Source: Crocosphaera chwakensis CCY0110 (GTDB lineage: Bacteria; Cyanobacteriota; Cyanobacteriia; Cyanobacteriales; Microcystaceae). From it: a stretch of 64,000 bases of DNA. Shown one piece after another: positions 55,128 through 64,000 of this stretch (its first letter is position 1; every line of letters begins with the position of its first letter). The stretch is taken from positions 1 to 64,000 of the forward strand of contig NZ_AAXW01000022.1 of assembly GCF_000169335.1 (NCBI RefSeq). Direction: 5' to 3'. The notes beneath the pieces were generated by a model. The model was given only the letters and a program-made list of their open reading frames with translations. It was not told the DNA's origin and did no database searches. Both the position numbers and the translations under genes were made by a program.

Positions 55128-55355
55128 CTAATCAGAACTTTGTAAGGTTTGTAAATCTTCTATTCCGTAGTGAATGGGAATTTTACGATCGCCTAAGATG
55201 CGTTGAAATTCCAGTTGATTCATTTCGGCAAATTGACTAGCTGCTCCTAATGTTATTTTTTCTTGTTGAAAGAGAATAATCGCAATTTCGAGTCTTAATT
55301 CTCCTTCGGAAATGTTAGCGTTTTTTAAGAATTCATTGGGAATGGTTAAACTCAT
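55128..55355 (-). CDS. UPF0175 family protein, antitoxin-like
   Basis: 75 residues. LRLEIAIILFQQEKITLGAA and FAEMNQLEFQRILGDRKIPI carry the HTH-like signature of UPF0175, normally the antitoxin of a PIN-like (DUF3368) toxin. No toxin follows on the minus strand, where the hicB stop lies two bases away, so this is an orphan or a remnant pair. Confidence 0.8.
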   Translation of the reverse strand: MSLTIPNEFLKNANISEGELRLEIAIILFQQEKITLGAASQFAEMNQLEFQRILGDRKIPIHYGIEDLQTLQSSD

Positions 55356-55399
55356 GGGGTTACAATTGAGATAATAACGGGAGCTTACTGGTTATTATT

Positions 55400-55924
55400 A
55401 TGCTTCTAACAACACAAGATTTACAAGAAATACAGTCAGCCTATCCTGATTATCGTCTAGAATTAGAGGATGGGGAAATTATTGTTATGAGTCCTTCTGG
55501 ATATGCGTCTGATGAGGTAGCAACTGAGTTTGCTAGACAATTAGCTAACTGGGTTAAACCGAAAAAATTAGGCCGTGTTACTGCTTCAAGTGCCGAATTT
55601 AACTCACCTGATTCTAATACACGATCGCCCGATGTTTCTTTTGTCAAAGCAGAAAGATTGAAACAAAGTCCACGATCATTTGCTGATTTAGCTCCTGATT
55701 TAATGGTAGAAGTTAAGTCTCCTACTGATAGTTTAATCAAAACCAGAAAGAAGATTCAAAACTTTTTAAAGGTAGGAACTCAAGTTGGTATTTTAGTTAA
55801 TCCTGATGAACGCATTGTTGAAGTTTATCGCAATAATTATCCTGTACAAATTCTACAAGATGGTGATAGTTTAACCCTTCCTCAATTATTGCCAGGTTGG
55901 ACATTATTGGTATCAGAATTATAG
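55400..55924 (+). CDS. Uma2 family endonuclease (DUF820)
   Basis: 174 residues. YRLELEDGEIIVMSPSGYAS, then NTRSPDVSFVKAERL (acidic active-site residue) and LMVEVKSPTDSLIKT, an intact E-x-K metal-site motif. Unlike the copy at 21085, the E-x-K is canonical. Predicted DNA nuclease fold of unknown biological role. Divergent from UPF0175 across 44 bases. Confidence 0.87.
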   Translation: MLLTTQDLQEIQSAYPDYRLELEDGEIIVMSPSGYASDEVATEFARQLANWVKPKKLGRVTASSAEFNSPDSNTRSPDVSFVKAERLKQSPRSFADLAPDLMVEVKSPTDSLIKTRKKIQNFLKVGTQVGILVNPDERIVEVYRNNYPVQILQDGDSLTLPQLLPGWTLLVSEL

Positions 55925-55991
55925 CCAGTTGAGTTTGATTAGTAATACAAAATTTATCATGATTATTGTCGCAAGATAAGGAGGATTTTCT

Positions 55992-56282
55992 ATGAATCGT
56001 ACATTAAATATTTTCAATACAGTTAGATTTTTCCTATTAGTATTTCGGACGACATTTATCATTTTTTGGATTTTAGGAAAAGATAAAGATATCAAAGTTA
56101 CATTTGATGACTCTCTTGAAATACGCCTTAACGAAGAAAATATAAATGATCTTAATGATTACCTGACATTAGAAACAATTCAAAATAAAAGTGAAATAAC
56201 CGAAGCAACAATTAATGAACTTGCTGATGAAATTGACTCAGCAGTTTGGGAAACCTTAAAATCTAAATATATTAAGGAATAA
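55992..56282 (+). CDS. Putative antitoxin with N-terminal hydrophobic segment
   Basis: 96 residues. The start has a strong ribosome site (AAGGAGG, seven bases before ATG). Residues 10-28 (TVRFFLLVFRTTFIIFWIL) are hydrophobic, which is odd for an antitoxin. The rest is acidic, with LEIRLNEENINDLNDYLTLE and INELADEIDSAVWETLKSK. Only three bases separate it from the PIN gene, so it is taken as the partner antitoxin. Confidence 0.55.
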   Translation: MNRTLNIFNTVRFFLLVFRTTFIIFWILGKDKDIKVTFDDSLEIRLNEENINDLNDYLTLETIQNKSEITEATINELADEIDSAVWETLKSKYIKE

Positions 56283-56285
56283 ACT

Positions 56286-56705
56286 GTGTCTAAGTATCAA
56301 TCCATTATTATTGACAGTAATATATTTTTTTCTGCTCTTCTCAGCAAAAATAATAAATTTTCACGAATCATTGTCTTTCGAGATTATAATTTTTTTGCTA
56401 ATGAACAACTGTTAGTGGAAATTTTCAAATATAAAGAAAAAATCTTGAACCGTAGTAAGCTATCAGAACATGATTTAATAAAAGCTTATGAAATATTAAT
56501 CAAGAGAATTAACTTATATAAAGAAGAACTTATTTCGTCTGAAAATCGGCAAACTGCATATTGCCTTTGTAAAGATGTTGATGAAAATGATACACCTCAT
56601 GTTGCTTTAACTTTAGAATTAAATGGATTATTATGGACAGGGGATAAAAAACTTAAACAGGGATTAATTCATAAGGGTTTCACTAAATTTTTCACTGTAG
56701 ATTAG
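56286..56705 (+). CDS. PIN-domain toxin-like protein
   Basis: 139 residues, GTG start three bases after the upstream stop. The PIN fold has Asp in IIIDSNIFFSALL, Glu in NEQLLVEIFKYKE, and the acidic cluster CKDVDENDTPHVALTLELNG and WTGDKKLKQGL. Likely RNase of a toxin-antitoxin pair. All expected acidic residues are present, unlike the PIN copies at 24437 and 51566. Confidence 0.82.
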   Translation: MSKYQSIIIDSNIFFSALLSKNNKFSRIIVFRDYNFFANEQLLVEIFKYKEKILNRSKLSEHDLIKAYEILIKRINLYKEELISSENRQTAYCLCKDVDENDTPHVALTLELNGLLWTGDKKLKQGLIHKGFTKFFTVD

Positions 56706-56862
56706 TTGAAGGATAATCCAATATTATTTTTTGTAAATATAAGTAAAATTTATTCTAGTTTAAATAGGATAAAATAAGAAGTTAGCCGAAAACTTCTAGA
56801 TTAATGCAGACATAATCAGCTATTCTAACAAAGGGAATGTATAGAACAGGGTGATATTGTCC

Positions 56863-58146
56863 GTGTTAGACCTTAAACAGATACGAGAAACGCCAGACAC
56901 CATACAAGCATTACTCAACCGTCGTAGTGCTTCTTCTGAATATGATCTTACTCCTATTTTAGACCGCGATCGCACCACTAGGGAATTAGAATCGGTTCGT
57001 ACTGAATTACAGGCGCGGAGTAATGAAATTGGTAAGTTAATTGGACAGAAAATTAAAGGGGGAGTTGATCCCAAAGGAGAAGAAATTCAAGCTTTAAAAG
57101 AAGAAGGAAATACCGTTAAAACAAAACTCAATGAACTCGAACCCCAAGAAAAACAATTAAAAGCAGAAATTGAAGCCTTATTATTGCAATTACCTAATCT
57201 TCCTAGTGAGTCTACACCTATAGGAAAAGATGAAACAGAAAACGTAGAAATTCGGAAATGGGGAGATGAATTTTTACCCAAAATAGAAGTATTACCTCAT
57301 TGGGAAATTGCAGAAAGATTAGGTATTCTTGAAGTTGAAAGAGCAGTAAAAATTGCTCAAAGTCGTTTTATTGCTTTAATCGGTGCTGGTGCAGCTTTAG
57401 AAAGAGCCTTGATTAATTTCATGTTAGATCAACAGATTGCTGCGGGATATTTAGAAGTGATGCCACCCGTATTAATTAATAGTTCAGCTTTACAAGGAAC
57501 GGGACAATTACCGAAATTTGCAGAAGAAAGTTTTAAAGTTCCTGATGATGATTTATGGTTAGCACCGACTGCTGAAGTTCCTGTTACTAATCTGTACAGT
57601 GGTGAAATTTTAGAAGCAGAAACCTTACCTATTAAGCACTGTGCATTTACTCCATGTTTTCGACGAGAAGCTGGTAGTTATGGTAAGGATACAAGAGGAC
57701 TAATTCGACTGCATCAATTCAATAAAGTAGAATTAGTTAAATTAGTTCATCCTGAAACGTCAGAAGTAGCACATCAACAATTAGTTAACGATGCAGAAGC
57801 TATTTTACAAGCGTTAAAATTGCCTTATCGAGTCTTAGAATTGTGTACAGGGGATTTAGGATTTGGGGCAACAAAATGTTACGATTTAGAAGTTTGGTTG
57901 CCTTCTTCTAATAGTTATCGAGAAATTTCTAGTTGTTCTAATTGTTGGGATTTCCAAGCAAGACGGGCTAATATTCGCTTTAAAGAAAAGGGACAAAAAG
58001 GCACTCAATATGTCCATACTTTGAACGGTTCCGGCTTAGCAATTGGTAGAACAATGGCTGCTATTTTAGAGAACTATCAACAAGGAGATGGAACGGTAAA
58101 AATTCCCGATGTTTTGCAACCTTATTTAAAGCGAGATATCCTGTAA
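56863..58146 (+). CDS. serS: Seryl-tRNA synthetase
   Basis: Charges tRNA-Ser. 427 residues. N-terminal coiled coil (about 30-105), class II motif 2 FRREAGSYGKDTRGLIRLHQ and motif 3 NGSGLAIGRTMAAILENYQ; serine site TAEVPVTNLY. GTG 56863 (VLDLKQIRETPD) is preferred to the in-frame GTG 56851, because AGGGTGA at 56848-56854 then fits as ribosome site and the protein starts as SerRS normally does. Confidence 0.96.
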   Translation: MLDLKQIRETPDTIQALLNRRSASSEYDLTPILDRDRTTRELESVRTELQARSNEIGKLIGQKIKGGVDPKGEEIQALKEEGNTVKTKLNELEPQEKQLKAEIEALLLQLPNLPSESTPIGKDETENVEIRKWGDEFLPKIEVLPHWEIAERLGILEVERAVKIAQSRFIALIGAGAALERALINFMLDQQIAAGYLEVMPPVLINSSALQGTGQLPKFAEESFKVPDDDLWLAPTAEVPVTNLYSGEILEAETLPIKHCAFTPCFRREAGSYGKDTRGLIRLHQFNKVELVKLVHPETSEVAHQQLVNDAEAILQALKLPYRVLELCTGDLGFGATKCYDLEVWLPSSNSYREISSCSNCWDFQARRANIRFKEKGQKGTQYVHTLNGSGLAIGRTMAAILENYQQGDGTVKIPDVLQPYLKRDIL

Positions 58147-58150
58147 TATA

Positions 58151-58173
58151 TAGGGTGGGCAATGCTCACCTTC
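58151..58173. repeat. Dispersed palindrome, copy 3 (degenerate)
   Basis: TAGGGTGGGCAATGCTCACC followed by TTC, the same repeat as at 21054 and 22428 with a C to T change in the second arm. It lies five bases after the serS stop. Confidence 0.7.
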
Positions 58174-58265
58174 TCGGTTATCAATGAAATTGCTGCTTAA
58201 AAGTTAGAAAAAAATAGGATAATTGTATCCCTTGAAAGTTTTTGCAACGGAACCGTCAGATAAGC

Positions 58266-58306
58266 GTTGAGCCAAGATATTTATTAAAACAAATTCTTGG
58301 CTCAAC
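58266..58306. terminator. Perfect 12-base hairpin between convergent serS and the PEP-CTERM gene
   Basis: GTTGAGCCAAGA (58266-58277) and TCTTGGCTCAAC (58295-58306), 17-base loop, then TTTATT on the plus strand. It lies between two convergent genes and probably ends transcription from both sides. Confidence 0.7.
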
Positions 58307-58332
58307 TTTATTAAAACAACTTGGGATATGAC

Positions 58333-59169
58333 TTAACCGCGTCTCTTAACGAAAGAACTTACCCCAAGAGTGGCTAATAAGAATAAACCTAACTTAGAAG
58401 TTGGCTCAGGTGTACTGACAGGTGTTTCTTGCGGTGCATCAATTAATAGGGCAGAGGTTGAAGCCGTATCTTGGATGTCCACAATGCCAATACCCAAAGT
58501 GTGAACGCCAGCACTTAAAGGAGTTGACGTAAAGGTTTGGAATCCTGTTTCTCGGCTGAAAATGGTACTTGAAGAAGATAGCAAAGGTGAACTGGTATCA
58601 GCAAGGGGAGTAATGATCGTGCCATCTAGCACAATAAAAGCATAATCTCTGGGACTTCCAGGGGTAAACGGAGAATCAGAATCAGAATCATTGGTCAAAA
58701 AATTCCAACTAAAACTAATCGTCTCTCCTTCTTCGACGGTAAAGCTTTGAACAATAGCAGATCCTTCAAAGCTTTGTAAAAACGGAGACATATCTAATGC
58801 ACCTGCTGATAATCCTAGTGCCGTTTCTAGGGTTGAAGGAGAACCTGTTGAAACAGCAGGATTTCCTGAAAAATTGAATGTTCCAGAAGGAGAGGGAAAA
58901 TCATCTTGTTCTAAGGAAGCTGTTGTTAGCAAGGCCTGAGAATTACCAAATAAAGGCCCACTACCAAGGATTCCAGTATCTAGGCTAACATCTCCAGTGG
59001 CTGTCCAATTCCCTAAACCATTTTCAAAACCAGGATTAAGGATAGCAGCTTGAGCGGACGGAGGAGATATCATTAAACCACTCCAAGTCAGAATGGGGAG
59101 TATGCCTGCTGATACTTTCAACGCAACAGTATTGGTCAAAAATTGAAGGGTTTGATTGGTCATTACCAT
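58333..59169 (-). CDS. PEP-CTERM sorting domain protein
   Basis: 278 residues, exported. Signal peptide (about 1-42, ending SAQA), a beta-rich domain starting ILNPGFENGLGNWTATGDVS (carbohydrate-binding-like), and the C-terminal sorting signal TPEPTSKLGLFLLATLGVSS followed by FVKRRG. PEP-CTERM proteins are handled by exosortase and end up on the surface or in exopolysaccharide. CGGAGA lies before ATG 59169. Same strand and 93 bases after the giant Calx-beta gene. Confidence 0.92.
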   Translation of the reverse strand: MVMTNQTLQFLTNTVALKVSAGILPILTWSGLMISPPSAQAAILNPGFENGLGNWTATGDVSLDTGILGSGPLFGNSQALLTTASLEQDDFPSPSGTFNFSGNPAVSTGSPSTLETALGLSAGALDMSPFLQSFEGSAIVQSFTVEEGETISFSWNFLTNDSDSDSPFTPGSPRDYAFIVLDGTIITPLADTSSPLLSSSSTIFSRETGFQTFTSTPLSAGVHTLGIGIVDIQDTASTSALLIDAPQETPVSTPEPTSKLGLFLLATLGVSSFVKRRG

Positions 59170-59262
59170 AATCTCCGAGAAAATAAGTTGAGTAAAAGGG
59201 GTTAATTAGGAACTGAAAACGAGGAAAAGTGACCCATGAATAATGAGTCACTTAATGAAGGT

Positions 59263-62200
59263 TTAACTGAAGACAAAGTTATTAGGATCATCGAGGGTAT
59301 TTTGATCAACGTCTATTCCCTGTACAACCGCTAAAGTTCTGACGTAACTATTAGAACCTGCCGAACCATCCACATCAATACCAATTGTAGTAAAGCCCGC
59401 TAAAGAACCGATTTGTACATAACCTAGATCGAGAGGATTTTGACTGTTAGAAGTAAAATTCGTGTCGTTATTGAGAAGTTCGACCAGATTAATCACATCT
59501 AGACCCAGTTCAAAATCAGTAATGATATCTAAGCCATCATTAATACTCTGGAAAACAAACTCATCATTACCTCCCATACCCGTCAGAACATCATAGCCTT
59601 TAAATCCAGTGATAATTTCACTTTCTGCAGTTCCAATGAGATTATCTCGACCTGGAGTTCCATTAATTTCTACAGGGCCTGAAGGAATATCATCCTGTTC
59701 AATGGTTCCTACACCTTGAGTATCACTCAAAGTAACATCACGGCCATTGGCATTGAGATTAAACAAGTTAACGAAGAACTCTTCATCAGGTTCAACAATG
59801 GTTTCTCCTGTCACCTCAACGGTAATGGTTTCAACTTCCCCTGCATTCCCTGTAAAGTTAAGGGTTCCACTATTGGCAGTGTAGTCATTATCAGCAACAG
59901 TTGCCGTTCCATCTGCTGTGTCAAAGTCAAGAGATAATCCTGTGTCAACTTCATTATCTAAGATGACATCAAAGGTATAAGCAGTGGTGCCACTATCTCC
60001 TTCAACTTGACTAACATTGTTGATACTAATAGACGAGCTATCATCGTTGGTAATGGTTCCTGTTCCCTGTCCGTCAACAATATTAGCCCCTATCGCATTA
60101 GAAAGGTTAACCGAGAGGGTTTCATTGAGTTCAACCTTGTTATCCCCATTCACTTCAACCGTAATGGTTTGGACTTCTCCTGCATTACCAGTAAAGTTGA
60201 GGGTGCCACTGGTAGCCGTATAGTCATTATCGGCTGTGGTAGCCGTGCCATCAGCGGTGTCAAAGTCCACACTTGCCCCACCACTAACCGCATTATTGAG
60301 GGTGACATCAAAGGTTAAGGTTTGGGTTCCACTATCTCCTTCAGTTACGGTTGCGTTACTGATAGAAAAAACAGCATCGACTGGGGGGGTATCATCATTT
60401 TCAATGGTTCCTGTCCCTTGAGTATCATCAATGTTGACATTACGACCATTAGCATTAAGGTTAGTTAAATTAACCAAGAAGTCTTCATCAGGTTCAACAA
60501 TGGTTTCTCCTGTCACCTCAACGGTAATGGTTTCAACTTCCCCTGCATTCCCTGTAAAGTTAAGGGTTCCACTATTGGCAGTGTAGTCATTATCAGCAAC
60601 AGTTGCCGTATCATCGGCCGTGTCAAACTCAACAGATAATCCTGTGTCAACTTCGTTATCTAAGGTGACATCAAAGGTATAAGCAGTGGTGCCACTATCT
60701 CCTTCAACTTGGCTGACATTATTGATACTGATAGAGGCACTATCATCGTTGGTAATGGTGCCAACCCCTTGTCCATCAACAATATTAGCCCCTATCGCAT
60801 TAGAAAGGTTAACCGAGAGGGTTTCATTGAGTTCAACCTTGTTATCCCCATTAACTTCAACGGTAATGGTTTGGACTTCTCCTGCGTTACCAGTAAAGTT
60901 TAAGGTGCCACTGGTAGCCGTATAATCCCCATCTGCTGTGGTAGCCGTTCCATTAGCTGTATCAAAGTCTACACTTGCACCACCACTGACCGCATTATTG
61001 AGGGTGACATCAAAGGTTAAGGTTTGGGTTCCACTATCTCCTTCTGTTACGGTTGCGTTACTGATAGAGAAGCCTGCCCCATCATCATTTTCGATGGTTC
61101 CAATGCCTTGAGTATCACTAATGCTGACATTACGACCATTAGCATTGAGGTTAGAGAGGTTAACGAAGAAATCTTCATCAGGTTCAACGGTGGTATCTCC
61201 TACCACATCAACCGTAATGGTTTGAGTTTCTCCTGCGTTCCCTGTAAAGTTTAAGGTTCCACTGTTGGCAGTGTAGTCATTATTAGCAACAGTTGCCGTA
61301 TCATCGGCCGTGTCAAAGTCAAGAGATAATCCTGTGTCAACTTCGTTATCTAAGGTGACATCAAAGGTATAAGCAGTGGTGCCACTATCTCCTTCAACTT
61401 GGCTAACATTGTTGATACTAATAGAGGCACTGTCGTCGTTGGTAATAGTTCCAACTCCTTGTCCGTCAGTAACGATGACATTACGACCACTATCTTGCAC
61501 ATTGGAAAGGTTAACAAAGAAAGTTTCATCCAATTCAACCTTATTATCCCCATTCACTTCAACGGTAATGGTTTGGGTTTCCCCTGCATTCCCTGTAAAG
61601 TTTAAGGTTCCACTGGTAGCCGTATAGTCATTATCTACTGTACTAGCTGTACCATTAGCCGTTGCATAATCAACAGTAAACCCTGTATCAACCGCTTCAT
61701 CAAGGGTTACGGTAAAGGTGAATAGTTGGGTTCCATTATTACCTTCTACTAGGGTGACATCACTAATACTTAAACTAGCACTATCATCATTAACAATGGT
61801 TCCTGTTCCCTGTCCGTCAGCAATAGTTGCACCTGACGCATTAGAGAGGTTAACAAAAAAGGTTTCATTGAGTTCTACTTCCGTGTCGCCATTAACATTA
61901 ACCGTAATGGTTTGAGTTTCCCCTGCATTCCCGACAAAGTTGAGGGTGCCACTGGTAGCACTATAGTCATTATCGGCGGTGGTAGCTGTTCCATTAGCTG
62001 TGTCAAAATCGACACTTGCGCCTCCGCTAATGTTGTTACTGAGGGTAACGCTAAAGACAAACTGTTGAGTTCCATTATCTCCTTCGGCGAGGGTGACATT
62101 GTTAATGGAAAGATTAGCACCATCGTCATTTTGGATAGTCCCGATACCTACAGAGTCGCTAAACGTAACGTTACGACCACTCGCTTGAATATTGCTGAGA

Positions 62201-64000
62201 TTGACGGCGAAGGTTTGATCAGGTTCAACGGTGGTATCGCCATTAACATCAACCGTAATGGTTTGGGTTTCTCCTGCATTCCCTGTAAAGTTGAGGGTTC
62301 CATTGGTCGCTTGATAATCATTATTGGCAACAGTGGCTGAACCATTGGCGGTACCAAAGTCAACTGATAAACCTGTATCGACTTCGTTGTTGAGGGTAAC
62401 AGTAAAGGTAAAAGGCGTTGTGCCAGTATTTCCCTCACTTTGGGTCACATTATCAATACTGATGTTGGCATTATCGTCATTATTAATCGTGCCAGTACCA
62501 GAGACGAGAACAGGTAACGTTCCACTTCCTTGAAGGTTGCTGAGGACAACATCAAAGGATTCAGCGAGTTCAACCTTATTATCTCCGTTAACACTTACGG
62601 TAATGGTTTGACTCTCTCCGTCCGTTCCACTAAAGTTTAGTGTACCATTGGTCGCAAGATAGTCTCCGTCAGCAACAGTCGCCGTCCCATCAACCGTATC
62701 ATAATCAACGCTAAAGGCATCAGTATCCCCATTAAGGCTAACGGTAAAGGTAAAGTTCGTTGTGCCGTTATCCCCTTCTGACAGGATGACATCACTCACA
62801 GACAAAGCAGCCGTTTCTACTACCACCAGGCTTAAGTCATTGGTATTGAAGACAGGGGCAAATGCTAATCCTCCACCAATATCTAACCCGCTAAAGGAGA
62901 GATTTGTGGCAATATCGGGGGCAGAGTCAAAGGTAATAATTTCAAAGGTTTGACCCAGGAGAGGGGTAAAACTATTGACTAAACTGACGTTGATAGTGCC
63001 ATCAAAGGTGGCTGTCCCGTCAATATCTAGAATATCGAAATTAGTGAGGCCACCGATTTCAATATCAATGTTCGATAAATCAGTTTCAGTATAGTCCCCT
63101 GTGATATTTAACGTAGCTATATCCCCCACAGATAATCCAGGGGTAATGGTTCCGGCATCGTTATCAAGATCCCCATCAACACTACCAAAACCAGAAACAT
63201 TTCCTGCATTGATATTCAGGGCGTTGGAAAAACCAGTGGATCTAATAATACCGCCGTTTAAAATGGTATTTCCTGCTGTTTGAGTGTAATTGTCGCTATT
63301 AAAGGACAGAATACCTGAGCGTACCTCTACGGTATTACTGTTATCAAACTCTACTCCAATGGTAGTGACATCAGTATTACTACTATTCTGTTTACGGAAT
63401 ACTCCCTGGTTGGTAAACAGAGGGGTTGGGGCGGTACTCAGATCAGAAAAACCACTGGCTAAAATAAAACTAGAACTATTTCCTTCCGCAATAAAGGTTC
63501 CAGTGCTGGTATTAACAATTTGTCCTGAACCAATTTCTGTTCCCGTTGGATTCAGATTGATTGTACCCCCTGTCCAGGTCAGGGTATTTTCGTTTCGGAG
63601 TATCCGTCCACTATCAAAACCAATGGTACCTGTAATGGTGGTAGGCCCTTCTAAAATGGTTGTGCCAGCATCCTGCTGACGACCTCCACTGAGACTAGCA
63701 TTACCTGTTACTGTGAGGTCTCCTGTTACCGCTAAAACCCCCCCACTCTGAACAAAGGTTCCTGTGGTGGCTGCACTGTTAATATTCAGTATGCCAATAC
63801 TAGATAGTTCCGTTGTTCCAGCAAAATTATAGGGAATATCAACATTAACTGTCCCACTACTAACGTTGACCGTTCCATTTCCTGTGATGGTTGCTCCACT
63901 ATTGAGGTCGTGAGTCCCTCCATTAAAGTTTAGTTCGGCATCACTATCAATTTCAAAGTCCCCGGTGTGAGTTCCCCCATCGCTCAGTCGGAGAATACCG
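59263..64000 (-). CDS. Giant Calx-beta/RTX surface protein (5' end beyond the window)
   Basis: The frame is open from the stop at 59263 to the right edge: about 1579 residues are visible and the true start lies outside. The GTG at 63129 is internal, because in-frame sequence continues upstream (GGILAVTGDLTVTGNASLSG and similar). Order: a filamentous/beta-helix region (visible residues 1-350); nine Calx-beta domains of about 115 residues (SISINNVSQVEGDSGTT pattern with Ca-binding acidic residues); a short hemolysin-type stretch (GTPGRDNLIGTAESEIITGF, GMGGNDEF); and a C-terminal domain. Likely secreted by type I secretion and calcium-stabilised on the cell surface. The later Calx-beta units are nearly identical at DNA level. 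Confidence 0.9.
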   Translation of the reverse strand, partial: GILRLSDGGTHTGDFEIDSDAELNFNGGTHDLNSGATITGNGTVNVSSGTVNVDIPYNFAGTTELSSIGILNINSAATTGTFVQSGGVLAVTGDLTVTGNASLSGGRQQDAGTTILEGPTTITGTIGFDSGRILRNENTLTWTGGTINLNPTGTEIGSGQIVNTSTGTFIAEGNSSSFILASGFSDLSTAPTPLFTNQGVFRKQNSSNTDVTTIGVEFDNSNTVEVRSGILSFNSDNYTQTAGNTILNGGIIRSTGFSNALNINAGNVSGFGSVDGDLDNDAGTITPGLSVGDIATLNITGDYTETDLSNIDIEIGGLTNFDILDIDGTATFDGTINVSLVNSFTPLLGQTFEIITFDSAPDIATNLSFSGLDIGGGLAFAPVFNTNDLSLVVVETAALSVSDVILSEGDNGTTNFTFTVSLNGDTDAFSVDYDTVDGTATVADGDYLATNGTLNFSGTDGESQTITVSVNGDNKVELAESFDVVLSNLQGSGTLPVLVSGTGTINNDDNANISIDNVTQSEGNTGTTPFTFTVTLNNEVDTGLSVDFGTANGSATVANNDYQATNGTLNFTGNAGETQTITVDVNGDTTVEPDQTFAVNLSNIQASGRNVTFSDSVGIGTIQNDDGANLSINNVTLAEGDNGTQQFVFSVTLSNNISGGASVDFDTANGTATTADNDYSATSGTLNFVGNAGETQTITVNVNGDTEVELNETFFVNLSNASGATIADGQGTGTIVNDDSASLSISDVTLVEGNNGTQLFTFTVTLDEAVDTGFTVDYATANGTASTVDNDYTATSGTLNFTGNAGETQTITVEVNGDNKVELDETFFVNLSNVQDSGRNVIVTDGQGVGTITNDDSASISINNVSQVEGDSGTTAYTFDVTLDNEVDTGLSLDFDTADDTATVANNDYTANSGTLNFTGNAGETQTITVDVVGDTTVEPDEDFFVNLSNLNANGRNVSISDTQGIGTIENDDGAGFSISNATVTEGDSGTQTLTFDVTLNNAVSGGASVDFDTANGTATTADGDYTATSGTLNFTGNAGEVQTITVEVNGDNKVELNETLSVNLSNAIGANIVDGQGVGTITNDDSASISINNVSQVEGDSGTTAYTFDVTLDNEVDTGLSVEFDTADDTATVADNDYTANSGTLNFTGNAGEVETITVEVTGETIVEPDEDFLVNLTNLNANGRNVNIDDTQGTGTIENDDTPPVDAVFSISNATVTEGDSGTQTLTFDVTLNNAVSGGASVDFDTADGTATTADNDYTATSGTLNFTGNAGEVQTITVEVNGDNKVELNETLSVNLSNAIGANIVDGQGTGTITNDDSSSISINNVSQVEGDSGTTAYTFDVILDNEVDTGLSLDFDTADGTATVADNDYTANSGTLNFTGNAGEVETITVEVTGETIVEPDEEFFVNLFNLNANGRDVTLSDTQGVGTIEQDDIPSGPVEINGTPGRDNLIGTAESEIITGFKGYDVLTGMGGNDEFVFQSINDGLDIITDFELGLDVINLVELLNNDTNFTSNSQNPLDLGYVQIGSLAGFTTIGIDVDGSAGSNSYVRTLAVVQGIDVDQNTLDDPNNFVFS
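59700..62800 (-). repeat. Calx-beta domain repeats with a 690-base higher-order unit
   Basis: The marker CACTATCTCC occurs at 59991, 60693 and 61383, giving periods of 702 and 690 bases. Each unit holds two domains. The 12-base difference is a four-residue longer linker (TPPVDAVF versus GAGF). Domains nearer the N terminus (61700-62800) are more divergent. This pattern suggests recent tandem duplication of domain pairs at the C-terminal side. Confidence 0.85.

Noticed and set aside
59716..62533. Several plus-strand open frames of 60-140 codons
   Set aside because: They are antisense to the Calx-beta gene and repeat with the same period as its domains; their openness follows from the repeated composition.
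1..64000. tRNA, rRNA, tmRNA or known riboswitch
   Set aside because: None was recognised by eye; a covariance-model scan would be needed to exclude small RNAs in the spacers.

Overview
The window comes from a low-GC cyanobacterium, most likely of the Crocosphaera/Cyanothece group (unicellular, often diazotrophic); the genus is an inference. The evidence is the dense scatter of the HIP1 octamer GCGATCGC (for example 5071-5078), a Gap2-type photosynthetic GAPDH, DUF29 and DUF2996 proteins, Uma2 endonucleases, a PEP-CTERM protein and an AMIN-domain TonB-dependent receptor, all typical of cyanobacteria.

Left edge (1-3852): a SinI-like type II restriction-modification pair (endonuclease + strand, cytosine-5 methylase - strand, tail to tail) lies between a truncated 5' fragment of ffh and a complete ffh. 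The fragment matches the internal ffh sequence exactly over 53 bases, so the module appears to have inserted with a long target duplication that left one working ffh. From 3900 to 18400 there are mainly housekeeping and envelope genes: glgX, a YggT protein, an EamA transporter, a tamB homologue split by a one-base frameshift, an M48 metalloprotease with a long acidic N-terminal region, DUF29 and a YheT-like hydrolase. A MITE-like inverted-repeat element lies at 7911-8026.

Decay and accessory zone (18600-26600): a helicase/exonuclease gene is cut off against an IS630 remnant. A three-helix membrane protein and a PIN toxin are each interrupted by one stop codon, and a hybrid histidine kinase survives only as scraps. 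prfC and a PstS-like binding protein lie among them. From 26600 to 36500 the window holds c-di-GMP enzymes (REC-GGDEF-EAL and REC-GGDEF), ychF, an Rre1/Ycf29-like regulator, DUF2996, murC-murB and gap2 with a clear terminator.

Iron/siderophore island (36900-51600): exbB-exbD, an outer-membrane receptor, a periplasmic binding lipoprotein, two MFS transporters, a sucrase/ferredoxin-like protein, TonB, a secreted MORN-repeat protein, two FecCD permeases and an ATPase. Together these give uptake across the outer membrane (receptor energised by TonB-ExbB-ExbD) and the inner membrane (binding protein plus FecCDE), with possible export or handling by the MFS proteins. Fur-like sites precede exbB, the receptor and tonB. 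The receptor and tonB promoters also share the same palindrome, TTAAGAA-N3-TTCTTAA.

Right end (51600-64000): a PIN fragment, a lipase-like protein, a TldD protease and a cluster of small toxin-antitoxin type genes (hicAB, UPF0175, Uma2, antitoxin plus PIN), then serS, a PEP-CTERM protein and a very large Calx-beta/RTX surface protein that runs off the right edge. No tRNA, rRNA or CRISPR array was recognised.
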